Positions 54,737-63,373 of a DNA stretch of 64,000 nucleotides are shown here, one piece after another; within the stretch, counting starts at the first letter, position 1; each line of letters starts with the position of its first letter. Position numbers and translations under genes: made by a program. A model generated the notes under the pieces. It saw only the letters and a list, made by a program, of their open reading frames with translations, made no database searches and was not told the origin of the DNA. The DNA is from Thermus sp. LT1-2-5 (lineage in GTDB: Bacteria; Deinococcota; Deinococci; Deinococcales; Thermaceae), in the NCBI RefSeq assembly GCF_040363165.1, contig NZ_BSRG01000006.1, positions 1 through 64,000 of the forward strand, in the 5' to 3' direction.

Positions 54737-55321
54737 ATGAGGCTAGTGCGCGCCCTTCTCCTTCTGCTCCTCCTGGCCACCCTCTACGTGGCAAGCCTGG
54801 TCCTTTTCCCCGTGGAAAAGGTGGAGGTGGTGGGCCTGCGCCACCTAAAGGAGGAAGCGGTTTTGGCCAAGACCGGCCTTTACCCCGGCGCCCCCTGGCT
54901 TTGGGTCCGCCCCTCGCACCTTTCTCCCCTCCGCAAAGACCCCTGGGTGGCGGAGGCGCGCCTGCAAAAGCCCAAGCCTGGGGTGGTGCGCCTCTTGGTG
55001 CGGGAGCGGGAGCCCTTCTTGCCCCTGGCGGACGGTGCCGCCTTGGCGCAAGACGGCACCCTCCTGCCCGGCGGGGCCCCCTACGCCCCGGGGCCGCAGG
55101 TGGAGGGGAAGGGGCCCCTTCCCAAGGAGGCGCTTTTGGCCTTGGCCAAGGCCTACAAGGGCGCCAAGCGGCTCCGGTACACCCCGGCGGGCTTTTACGT
55201 GGATCTCCCCGGCACCACCCTTTTTGCCCCAAGCGCCGAACTTCTGCTAGAGTATGCCCAAGCGACCTGGCCCGAGGGCCACGTGTACCTGTATTCTTGG
55301 GGGGTGAGTTTACGCCCATGA
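54737..55321 (+). CDS. ftsQ: Division protein FtsQ (POTRA type)
   Basis: 194 residues. One membrane helix (ALLLLLLLATLYVASLVLF) is followed by a POTRA-like domain, KVEVVGLRHLKEEAVLAKTG, then the FtsQ beta domain with LRKDPWVAEARLQKPKPGVV and LLVREREPFLPLADGAALAQ, then DGTLLP. It is shorter than proteobacterial FtsQ. It anchors the FtsQLB complex. It overlaps ftsA by 4 bp. Confidence 0.9.
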   Translation: MRLVRALLLLLLLATLYVASLVLFPVEKVEVVGLRHLKEEAVLAKTGLYPGAPWLWVRPSHLSPLRKDPWVAEARLQKPKPGVVRLLVREREPFLPLADGAALAQDGTLLPGGAPYAPGPQVEGKGPLPKEALLALAKAYKGAKRLRYTPAGFYVDLPGTTLFAPSAELLLEYAQATWPEGHVYLYSWGVSLRP

Positions 55322-56559
55322 TTATCGCAGGATTGGACGTCGGCACCAGCAAGGTCACCACCGTCATCGGGGAGCTGGCCCCCGATGGCGTCTTGGACAT
55401 CATCGGGGAAGGCACCGCCCCTTCCCAAGGCTTGCGGCGGGGCGTGGTGGTGAACCTGGAGCGCACCACGGAGGCCATCCGCCAAAGCGTCCACCAGGCG
55501 GAACGGGTGGCGGGGGTCAAGGTGGAGCGGGTGGTCCTTTCCGTGGGCGGGCCCCACCTGAAAAGCGTCACCAGCCACGGCCTGGCCGCCATCCGCCGGG
55601 GGCAGAGCATCACCGAGGCCGACGTGGAGCGGGCCGTGGAGCAGGCCAAGGCCTACCCCTTCGACGCCGAGCTGGAGCTCCTCCACGCCCTGCCCCTGGA
55701 GTTCAAGGTGGACGGCCAGGAGGGGATCCGGGACCCCGTGGGCATGGCGGGGGTGCGCCTCGAGGTGGACGTCCACCTCATCGCCGCCGGAAGGGGTCCC
55801 TTGGCCAACCTGCGCCGGGCGGTGGAGGCGGCGGGCCTCGAGGTGGAGGCCCTGGTGGCCCAACCCCTGGCCAGCGGCCTCGGCGTCCTTTCCCCGGAAG
55901 AGGAGCACATGACCATCCTCCTCCTGGACGTGGGCGGGGGTACCACGGACGTGGCCATATTCCGGGAGGGAAGGCTCGCCCACTCCGCCGTCTTGCCCCT
56001 CGGGGGGGACCACGTGAGCCAAGACATCGCCCAGCTCCTCAAGATCCCCTTTGAGGAGGCGGAAAGGGTGAAGCGGAAGTACGGAGCGGCGCTTCCGGAA
56101 CTGGCCGACCCCGAGCTGGTCCTGGAGATCAACCAGGAAGGGGGCTCCTTGGGGGAGGTGCCGGCCCCGGAACTGGCCCGCATCATCCGGCCCAGGCTTC
56201 GGGAAATCCTCCATCTGGCCCGCCAGTCCGTGGACGAAACCCTAGGGCCCCTGGAGATCCGGGTGAACCGGGTGGTCCTCACCGGGGGCACGGCCCTCCT
56301 GCGGGGCTTTGACCTGTTGGCCCGGCAGCAGTACGGCCTCCCGGTGCGCCTGGGCAAACCCCAAGGCGTATCCGGGCTCACCGACGTGGTGGCCACCCCC
56401 GCCCACGCCACCGCCGTGGGCCTGGTGCGCCACGGGGCCACCTTGCCCGCCCGAGCGGCGGAGCCCAAGCGCCCACAAAAACGGGAAAAGAAAGAGGAAA
56501 CCACCAAGGCCGAGGGGCTTTGGGCCCGCATCAAGGAAATCTTGAACAACTTATTTTAG
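55318..56559 (+). CDS. ftsA: Actin-like division protein FtsA
   Basis: 413 residues. Actin-fold motifs: phosphate 1 IAGLDVGTSKVTTVIGEL, phosphate 2 LLLDVGGGTTDVAIFREG, adenosine VVLTGGTALLRGFDLLA. The SHS2-type 1C domain lies at about 85-160. The C-terminal linker is rich in Lys/Glu and ends in the amphipathic helix GLWARIKEILNNLF that binds the membrane. FtsA tethers FtsZ filaments to the membrane. It is separated from ftsZ by 26 bp with a good ribosome site. Confidence 0.96.
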   Translation: MIIAGLDVGTSKVTTVIGELAPDGVLDIIGEGTAPSQGLRRGVVVNLERTTEAIRQSVHQAERVAGVKVERVVLSVGGPHLKSVTSHGLAAIRRGQSITEADVERAVEQAKAYPFDAELELLHALPLEFKVDGQEGIRDPVGMAGVRLEVDVHLIAAGRGPLANLRRAVEAAGLEVEALVAQPLASGLGVLSPEEEHMTILLLDVGGGTTDVAIFREGRLAHSAVLPLGGDHVSQDIAQLLKIPFEEAERVKRKYGAALPELADPELVLEINQEGGSLGEVPAPELARIIRPRLREILHLARQSVDETLGPLEIRVNRVVLTGGTALLRGFDLLARQQYGLPVRLGKPQGVSGLTDVVATPAHATAVGLVRHGATLPARAAEPKRPQKREKKEETTKAEGLWARIKEILNNLF

Positions 56560-56585
56560 CCATGATTTGAGGAGAGGGGGCAGAG

Positions 56586-57641
<1,056 letters not shown>

Positions 57642-57642
57642 G

Positions 57643-58143
57643 GTGGTGGTAGCGGGCGTGGACCCCGGGATCACCCACCTGGGCCTCGGGGTGGTGGCGG
57701 TGGAAGGGAGGGGTGCCCTAAAAGCCCGCCTTCTCCACGGGGAGGTGGTGAAGACCTCCCCCAAGGAGAAGGCGGAGGTGCGGGTGGGCCGCATCCACGC
57801 CCGGGTCAAGGAAGCCCTCCTTCGCTTCCAGCCCGAGGCCTTGGCGGTGGAAGAGCAGTTCTTCTACCGGCAAAACGAGCTCGCCTACAAGGTGGGCTGG
57901 GCCTTGGGAGCGGTGCTGGTGGCGGCCTTTGAGGCGGGGGTGCCGGTTTACGCCTACGGGCCCATGCAGGTGAAGCAGGCCCTGGCCGGCCACGGCCACG
58001 CCGCCAAGGAAGAGGTGGCCCTGATGGTCCGGGGGATCCTGGGCCTACGGGAACCGCCAAGCCCAAGCCACCTGGCGGACGCCTTGGCCATCGCCCTCAC
58101 CCACGCCTTCTACGCCCGGATTACTGCAGCCAAGCCCCTTTAG
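57643..58143 (+). CDS. ruvC: Holliday junction resolvase RuvC
   Basis: 166 residues from GTG 57643, the orthologue length. Catalytic acidic residues: Asp7 (AGVDPGITHLGLGV), Glu70 region (LAVEEQFFYRQNELAYKVGW) and the C-terminal SHLADALAIALTHAFYAR with two Asp. It cleaves Holliday junctions symmetrically with RuvAB. It starts 1 bp after the ftsZ stop, an unusual extension of the division cluster by a DNA-repair gene. ruvA and ruvB are not nearby. Confidence 0.96.
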   Translation: MVVAGVDPGITHLGLGVVAVEGRGALKARLLHGEVVKTSPKEKAEVRVGRIHARVKEALLRFQPEALAVEEQFFYRQNELAYKVGWALGAVLVAAFEAGVPVYAYGPMQVKQALAGHGHAAKEEVALMVRGILGLREPPSPSHLADALAIALTHAFYARITAAKPL

Positions 58144-58166
58144 CCTCTATCCCTTACCATGAGGGT

Positions 58167-59075
58167 ATGGCGGAAATCCGGGTGGGCACCGCAAGCTGGA
58201 CCGACGAAACCCTCTTGGCCTCGGGCTGGTACCCCCCCGAGGTGAGGAGCCACCCGGAAAAACGCCTACGCTACTACGCCCAGCACTTTGACACCGTGGA
58301 GGTGGACAGCACCTTCTACGCCCTTCCCCGCCCCGAGGTGGTGCAAAAGTGGACGGAAAGGACGCCGGAAGGCTTCCTCTTCCACGTGAAGGCCTATTCC
58401 GCTTTCACCGGGCATGGCCTCGAGGCCCAAACCCTTCCCAAAGACCTCCGCACCCTCTTGCCGCGCCAGGAAGGGCACCTAGCCCAGCGGGAGGTGCCGG
58501 AAGAGGTGGTGGAGGAGGCGTGGAACCGCTTCTTCGCCGCCTTGGAACCCTTGAGGCGGGCGGGCAAGCTGGGCTACCTCCATTTCGGCCTCCCCCCCTG
58601 GACCGAGCCCAAGCCCAGAAGCTTCCAGTACCTGGAGCGCCTGGCGGAGAGGACGAAGGGCTACTGGGTGGCGGTGGAGTTCCGCAACCCCAAGTGGTAC
58701 TCCGCCTGGGGGTTCGTCAAGAAGGAGCTATTGCGGCTTGGGCTCATCCACGTGAGCGTGGACGCCCCGCCCCACCCCGAGGCCCCGCCGAGGGTCCTGG
58801 AGCCCACCCACCCGGTGAGCGTACTCCGGTGCCACGGCCGAAACGCCGAAACCTGGAAAGGCCCCCACACCAAGCCCTATGAGCGCTTTAACTGGCGGTA
58901 CTCTGAGGAAGAACTCCAGGATCTAGCCCAAGCCACACAAACCTTGGCAGAACGGGCGGAAAAGGTTTTCGTGATCTTCAACAACAACTACGGCACCCAA
59001 GGTGTGGAGGCGGCCTTGAAGCTTAAGCAGCTTTTGGGCCTCAGCCACCAACCCCCAGAGGAAAACCTCCTCTAA
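58167..59075 (+). CDS. DUF72 family protein
   Basis: 302 residues of a TIM-barrel-like DUF72 protein. The signature parts are IRVGTASWTDETLLASGWYP, RLRYYAQHFDTVEVDSTFYA, VQKWTERTPEGFLFHVKAYS, WVAVEFRNPKWY and FVIFNNNYGTQGVEAALKLK. DUF72 proteins are widespread; the fold is known but the reaction is not. TACCAT lies 6 bp before the ATG, suggesting a leaderless transcript separate from the dcw operon. The 3' end meets rimM with a 4-bp overlap. Confidence 0.88.
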   Translation: MAEIRVGTASWTDETLLASGWYPPEVRSHPEKRLRYYAQHFDTVEVDSTFYALPRPEVVQKWTERTPEGFLFHVKAYSAFTGHGLEAQTLPKDLRTLLPRQEGHLAQREVPEEVVEEAWNRFFAALEPLRRAGKLGYLHFGLPPWTEPKPRSFQYLERLAERTKGYWVAVEFRNPKWYSAWGFVKKELLRLGLIHVSVDAPPHPEAPPRVLEPTHPVSVLRCHGRNAETWKGPHTKPYERFNWRYSEEELQDLAQATQTLAERAEKVFVIFNNNYGTQGVEAALKLKQLLGLSHQPPEENLL

Positions 59076-59569
59076 GCCTCCTCATCAAAAAGGCCAGGGA
59101 TGGGCTCCACGTGGATCCCTTCCCCCTCCACCCGCACGTAGGGGGCCTGCAGGGGAATGAGCCTTTCGGCCCGGTCGCGAAGCCTCTCCCCCACCCCCCG
59201 CACCACCAGCACGTCCTGGGCCCCGGCGTCCAGGATGTCCACCACCTCCCCCACCTGAACGCCCCCCACGAAAACGGGAAGGCCCATGAGGGCGAAGTAG
59301 TAGTACTGCCCTTCCTCTAGGGGGGGGAGGTCTTCCACCTCGGCGTAGACCCGAAGGCCCACCAAGGCCTCCGCCAGTTCCCGGGTGGTAACCCCCGCCA
59401 GGTGGACCACCACGTCCCCGGCCACCTGGTAGAGGTCCTCCACCGCCCGCCAGCCGTGCCCTTCCACGTACACCCGTTCCAGGTGGGCCACCACCGGTTC
59501 CCCCCGGAACTTTAGGCCGCCTTGGAGGGCATAGGGGGCACCAAAGCGACCGATCTCCACCAGGCGCAT
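59072..59569 (-). CDS. rimM: Ribosome maturation factor RimM
   Basis: 165 residues. The N-terminal RimM domain (MRLVEIGRFGAPYALQGGLK, RELAEALVGLRVYAEVEDLP) and C-terminal PRC-barrel (QYYYFALMGLPVFVGGVQVG, EVVDILDAGAQDVLVV, LIPLQAPYVRVEG) are complete. It binds S19 and helps assemble the 30S head. It follows khpA by 9 bp, in the order rpsP-khpA-rimM that is standard in many bacteria. Confidence 0.95.
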   Translation of the reverse strand: MRLVEIGRFGAPYALQGGLKFRGEPVVAHLERVYVEGHGWRAVEDLYQVAGDVVVHLAGVTTRELAEALVGLRVYAEVEDLPPLEEGQYYYFALMGLPVFVGGVQVGEVVDILDAGAQDVLVVRGVGERLRDRAERLIPLQAPYVRVEGEGIHVEPIPGLFDEEA

Positions 59570-59578
59570 GCCCTTAGT

Positions 59579-59797
59579 TTAGCGCACCTCCACCCCCACC
59601 TTGCGCCTGGCGTAGGCCCGCACCAGGGTGCGGATGGCCTCAATCACTCGGCCCTGCTTGCCGATGAGCCGCCCTTTGTCCTCCTGCGCCACCTCCACCA
59701 GGTACACCAGGCCCTCTCGGGTGCGCCGCTCTTGCACCCGCACCGCCTCGGGGTGGTCCACCACGCTCTTGGCCAGGTACTCCACCAGGTCCTTCAT
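59579..59797 (-). CDS. khpA: KH-domain RNA-binding protein KhpA
   Basis: 72 residues forming one type II KH domain: LVEYLAKSVVDHPEAVRVQE, then the GxxG loop in DKGRLIGKQGRVIEAIRTLV. KhpA binds many RNAs and, with KhpB, affects small-RNA and cell-division-gene expression in Gram-positives. It lies between rpsP and rimM as usual. Confidence 0.93.
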   Translation of the reverse strand: MKDLVEYLAKSVVDHPEAVRVQERRTREGLVYLVEVAQEDKGRLIGKQGRVIEAIRTLVRAYARRKVGVEVR

Positions 59798-59819
59798 GCC
59801 TCCATGGTAAAGGAAACAA

Positions 59820-59837
59820 GCGGGGCTCCCGCCCCGC
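59820..59837 (-). terminator. Hairpin between rpsP and khpA
   Basis: On the minus strand GCGGGGC, loop GGGA, GCCCCGC (59837-59820), then TTGTTTCCTTT. It may act as an attenuator that lowers khpA-rimM expression relative to rpsP. Confidence 0.55.
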
Positions 59838-59856
59838 CCAAAGCCAGGGAAAGCGC

Positions 59857-60111
59857 CTAGCCCTCCTGCCGGAAGACCCCCGCCTGGCGCAGGAGCCGGC
59901 GGGCGGTGTCCGTGGGTTGCGCCCCCACGGAAAGCCAGTACTTGGCCCGCTCCACGTCCACCTTGAGCCAGTCGGGGGTGGTCTTGCGGGGGTCGTAGTA
60001 GCCGATCCTTTCAATGTACGCCCCGTCCCGCTTCCTGCGGCTATCAGTGACCACGATGCGGTAATGGGGGTTGTGCTTGGAGCCGAACCGGGAAAGCCTG
60101 ATCTTGACCAT
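59857..60111 (-). CDS. rpsP: 30S ribosomal protein S16
   Basis: 84 residues: [60 protein letters not shown] and [20 protein letters not shown] follow the S16 consensus without gaps. It binds 16S rRNA in the lower body of the 30S subunit. It starts 7 bp after ffh in the same operon. Confidence 0.97.
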   Translation of the reverse strand: MVKIRLSRFGSKHNPHYRIVVTDSRRKRDGAYIERIGYYDPRKTTPDWLKVDVERAKYWLSVGAQPTDTARRLLRQAGVFRQEG

Positions 60112-60118
60112 GCCTTGT

Positions 60119-61420
60119 CTACCTCCTGAACATTCCCATGAGTCCCCGGCCTTTGCGCTTCTCCAGGGACTTCATCAGGGCCTTGGTTTCCTCAAACGAC
60201 TTGATGAAGCGGTTCACCTCCTGCACGGTGGTGCCGCTGCCTTGAGCAATGCGCTTGCGCCGGGAACCGTTTAGGATGCGGGGATCCTTGCGCTCCTCCG
60301 GCGTCATGGAGAGGACGATGGCCTCGAGGCGCTTGATGGCCTTATCGTCCACCTGCACCCCCTGAAGGGCCTTCCCCATCCCCGGAAGCATGCCCAAGAT
60401 CTCGGAGAAGGAGCCCAGGCGCTTGAGGTTTTGCAGTTGCTTGAGGAAGTCCTCCAGGGTGAGGTCCTTGGCGGCCTTGGGGGCTTCCGCCTCGAGGCCC
60501 GCCTGCCGCACCTTCTCCGCCAGGGTGGCCACGTCTCCCATGCCCAGGATGCGGCTGGCAAGCCTTTCAGGGTAGAAGGGCTCCAGGCCCTCCGGGCGCT
60601 CGGAAACCCCGGCGAAGTAGATGGGCTTGCCCGTGACGTGCCGTGCGGATAGCGCCGCCCCGCCCCGGGCATCCCCGTCCAGCTTGGTTAGGATGAGGCC
60701 CGTGACGCCGATGCGCTCGTCAAAGGTCTTGGCCACGCCCAAGGCCTCCTGCCCGGTCATGGCGTCCAGGACCAGCAAGACCTCGTCAGGGCGCAGGGCC
60801 TCCTTGAGGCGGAAAAGCTCGGCCATGAGGGGCTCGTCAATCTGCAGGCGGCCAGCGGTGTCCACCAAGACCAGGTCCCGGGCCTCGAGGCGGGCCTTTT
60901 CCTCCACCCGGCGCCGGATGGACTCTATGGACTCCCCATCCGCCACCTCCAGGACCGGAACCCCCACCTTCTCCCCCAGGAGCCGAAGCTGCTCCCGGGC
61001 GGCGGGGCGCTGGGTGTCGGCGGCCACCAGGAGGGGGCGGCGCCCCTTGCCCTTGTAGTACAGGGCCAGCTTGGCGGCGGTGGTGGTCTTGCCCGAGCCC
61101 TGAAGCCCCACCAGGAACCAGAGGTTCTTGTCCTTAAGGACGGGAAGCTTGGCCTCGCCCCCTAAGGCCTCCTTTAGGGCCTCGTACACCGTGGCCAGGA
61201 TGACCTCGGCGGGGGTGAGGCTTTCCAAGACCTTCTGGCCCAGGGCCCTTTCCCGCACCCCCTCCACGAAGCTCCGGGCCACCTCCAGGTTGACATCGGC
61301 GTCCATCAAAGCCCGGCGGATCTCCCGCAAGGTGGCCTTCAGATCCTCCTCGGTGATCCGGCCCCGGCCCCGGAGCCGATCTATGGCTTCTTGTAAGCGC
61401 GCCGCTAGCTGGGCAAACAT
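60119..61420 (-). CDS. ffh: Signal recognition particle GTPase Ffh
   Basis: 433 residues. The N domain ([20 protein letters not shown]) and the G domain with G1 [18 protein letters not shown], insertion-box [19 protein letters not shown]3 [17 protein letters not shown] and G4 [15 protein letters not shown], then the methionine-rich M domain (about 300-433, [33 protein letters not shown]). It recognises signal sequences with 4.5S RNA. The ATG at 61420 gives the orthologous start; an upstream GTG at 61429 would add three residues. Confidence 0.96.
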   Translation of the reverse strand: MFAQLAARLQEAIDRLRGRGRITEEDLKATLREIRRALMDADVNLEVARSFVEGVRERALGQKVLESLTPAEVILATVYEALKEALGGEAKLPVLKDKNLWFLVGLQGSGKTTTAAKLALYYKGKGRRPLLVAADTQRPAAREQLRLLGEKVGVPVLEVADGESIESIRRRVEEKARLEARDLVLVDTAGRLQIDEPLMAELFRLKEALRPDEVLLVLDAMTGQEALGVAKTFDERIGVTGLILTKLDGDARGGAALSARHVTGKPIYFAGVSERPEGLEPFYPERLASRILGMGDVATLAEKVRQAGLEAEAPKAAKDLTLEDFLKQLQNLKRLGSFSEILGMLPGMGKALQGVQVDDKAIKRLEAIVLSMTPEERKDPRILNGSRRKRIAQGSGTTVQEVNRFIKSFEETKALMKSLEKRKGRGLMGMFRR

Positions 61421-61448
61421 GGTGTGCACGGCCCCCAGGCCGGGCTCC

Positions 61449-61478
61449 AGGATAGGCCATGCCCCTTGAGCGTGTCAA
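61449..61478 (-). promoter_or_regulatory. ffh operon promoter
   Basis: Minus strand TTGACA (61478-61473, perfect consensus), 18-bp spacer, TATCCT (61454-61449). Confidence 0.8.
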
Positions 61479-61503
61479 CCTCAATTTTTCCTACATTTCT
61501 AGC

Positions 61504-61540
61504 GGGCTAGGTTGACGGGACCCTAGCCAGGGAATACCCT
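61504..61540 (+). promoter_or_regulatory. mgtE promoter with flanking inverted repeat
   Basis: TTGACG (61512-61517), 17-bp spacer, TACCCT (61535-61540). The -35 box is enclosed by GGCTAGG and CCTAGCC (61505-61511 and about 61522-61528), an inverted repeat that could be an operator. Confidence 0.65.
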
Positions 61541-61564
61541 GGAAAAGGTTATGTTAGGGCCCTT

Positions 61565-61628
61565 GCCCTCGAGTCCTAGGCGCTGAGGGCCGCCCCCAGG
61601 CGGCCTTCAGCCGGAAAGGAGGCCGCCT
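61565..61628 (+). promoter_or_regulatory. Two-state mRNA leader of mgtE
   Basis: Three hairpins compete. H1 pairs 61583-61594 with 61599-61610 (12 bp, loop CCCA). H0 pairs GCCCTC (61565-61570) with GAGGGC (61585-61590) and so blocks H1. H2 pairs AGGCGGCC (61598-61605) with GGCCGCCT (61621-61628), extending by T-A, and hides the ribosome site AAAGGAGG and the base before the GTG start. H1 leaves the ribosome site free; H0 plus H2 closes it. It is too short for an M-box Mg2+ riboswitch and does not carry its conserved elements. Confidence 0.6.
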
Positions 61629-62978
61629 GTGGAAACCACCCTTTCCCCCCTTTTCCAAGCCCTGGAAGACGGCGACACCCTCAAGCTCAAAAGCCTCCTG
61701 GAAGAGGTCCATCCCCAGGACCTTTTGGCCCTTTGGGACGAGCTTAAGGGCGAACACCGCTACGTCCTCCTGACCTTGCTCCCCAAGGACAAGGCGGCGG
61801 ACGTCTTCTCCAACCTCTCCCCCGAAGCCCAGGCGGAGTACCTCAAAACCCTGCCTCCCTGGCGTACCCAAGAGCTTTTGGAGGAGCTCTCCTTGGACGA
61901 CCTGGCGGACGCCCTCCAGGCGGTGGAGGAGGAGGACCCCGAGCTCTCCCGCAAGCTCAAGGAGGCCCTGGACCCCAAGACCCGGGCCGAGGTGGAGGAG
62001 CTCACCCAGTACGAGGAGGACGAGGCGGGCGGCCTCATGACCCCCGAGTACGTGGCGGTGCGGGAGGGGATGACGGTGGAGGAGGTCCTCCGCTTCCTGC
62101 GCCGGGCAGCCCCCGATGCGGAAACCGTCTACTACCTCTACGTGGTGGACGAGGCGGGCCGGCTCAAGGGGGTGCTCTCCTTAAGGGACCTCATCGTGGC
62201 CGACCCCAGGACCCGGGTGCGGGAGATCATGAACCCCAAGGTGATCCACGTGCGCACGGACACCGACCAGGAGGAGGTGGCCCGCCTCATGGCCGACTAC
62301 GACTTCACCGTCTTGCCGGTGGTGGACGAGGAGGGCCGCCTGGTGGGCATCGTCACGGTGGACGACGTCCTGGACGTCCTGGAGGAGGAGGCCACCGAGG
62401 ACATCCACCGGCTCGCCGCCGTGGACGTGCCCGATCTGGTCTACAGCCAAGCCTCCCCCCTCACCCTGTGGCTTGCCCGGGTGCGGTGGCTCGTCATCCT
62501 CATCCTCACGGGGATGGTCACGAGCTCCATCCTCCAGGGCTTCGAAAACCTCCTAGAGGCGGTGACCGCCTTGGCCTTCTACGTGCCCGTGCTCCTGGGC
62601 ACCGGGGGGAACACGGGGAACCAGTCCGCCACCCTCATCATCCGCGCCCTGGCCACCCGGGACCTGGACCTCAAGGACTGGCGGAAGGTGTTTCTTAAGG
62701 AAGGGGTGGTGGGGAGCCTCCTCGGCCTAACCCTGGCCCTGTTGCTCCTGGGCAAGGTGGTCCTGGACGGGCACGCCGCCTTGGCCCCGGTGGTGGGGCT
62801 TGCCCTCTTCCTCTTGGTCCTCTTCGCCAACCTGGTGGGGGCCATGCTCCCCGTGGTCCTGAGGCGGTTTGGGGTGGACCCCGCCTTGGTTTCCAACCCC
62901 TTGGTGGCCACCCTTTCCGACATCTCCGGGCTTCTCATCTACCTCACCGTGGCCCGGCTCCTCCTAAACCTGGGATGA
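61629..62978 (+). CDS. mgtE: Magnesium channel/transporter MgtE
   Basis: 449 residues, one less than the recalled T. thermophilus channel. The N domain (about 1-130) is a superhelix with acidic Mg2+-sensing residues. Two CBS domains follow (about 136-255, MTPEYVAVREGMTVEEVLRF and VIHVRTDTDQEEVARLMADY), then a plug helix and five membrane helices with LGTGGNTGNQSATLIIRAL and the pore Asp in VATLSDISG (residue 431). High cytosolic Mg2+ closes the channel. GTG start with AAAGGAGG buried in the leader hairpin. It overlaps the next gene by 4 bp. Confidence 0.96.
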   Translation: METTLSPLFQALEDGDTLKLKSLLEEVHPQDLLALWDELKGEHRYVLLTLLPKDKAADVFSNLSPEAQAEYLKTLPPWRTQELLEELSLDDLADALQAVEEEDPELSRKLKEALDPKTRAEVEELTQYEEDEAGGLMTPEYVAVREGMTVEEVLRFLRRAAPDAETVYYLYVVDEAGRLKGVLSLRDLIVADPRTRVREIMNPKVIHVRTDTDQEEVARLMADYDFTVLPVVDEEGRLVGIVTVDDVLDVLEEEATEDIHRLAAVDVPDLVYSQASPLTLWLARVRWLVILILTGMVTSSILQGFENLLEAVTALAFYVPVLLGTGGNTGNQSATLIIRALATRDLDLKDWRKVFLKEGVVGSLLGLTLALLLLGKVVLDGHAALAPVVGLALFLLVLFANLVGAMLPVVLRRFGVDPALVSNPLVATLSDISGLLIYLTVARLLLNLG

Positions 62979-63373
62979 AGCGGCTTCGCATGGTAGTGGA
63001 ATGGAGCAAGGGAAGCCCCTTGCGCTACGCCTACAAGGGGGGAAGGCTCGTCCTTCTGGGCGAGGACGCCCCGGCCCCGGTGAACTACGGCTTCCTGCCC
63101 GGCCTCGTCAACCCCGCCGACGGGGAGGAGGTGGACGCCTGCTACCTGGGGCCACCCCTGCCTCCGGGCACCGAGGCGGAAGGGTTTCTCCTGGGCATGG
63201 TGGCCCTTTTGGACGGGGACCACAAACTGGTGCTCTCGCCGGACCCAAGCCCCCCGGACCCGGAAGCCTTGGCCCCTCTCCTCGCCTGGTTCGCCCCCGA
63301 GCGCAGGCCCACCCTGCTCGAGGCCGAGGCCGCCTGGGCCTGGCTCAAGGGGCTTCGGGGCGGGGAAGGATGA
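62975..63373 (+). CDS. Inorganic-pyrophosphatase-like protein
   Basis: 132 residues related to family I pyrophosphatases: GSPLRYAYKGGRLVL, PVNYGFLPGLVNPADGEEVD and GMVALLDGDHKLVL follow the beta-barrel core. It is much shorter than the 170-180 residues of true enzymes. The DxDPxD metal cluster is changed (GEEVDACYLG), so catalytic activity is doubtful. It overlaps mgtE by 4 bp, putting it under the same leader; since pyrophosphatases need Mg2+, a functional link is attractive but unproven. The 3' end overlaps queA by 29 bp. Confidence 0.75.
   Translation: MKRLRMVVEWSKGSPLRYAYKGGRLVLLGEDAPAPVNYGFLPGLVNPADGEEVDACYLGPPLPPGTEAEGFLLGMVALLDGDHKLVLSPDPSPPDPEALAPLLAWFAPERRPTLLEAEAAWAWLKGLRGGEG

Noticed and set aside
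61541-61628. M-box riboswitch upstream of mgtE
   Set aside because: The leader is only about 80 nt and lacks the conserved M-box elements; the competing-hairpin reading was kept instead.
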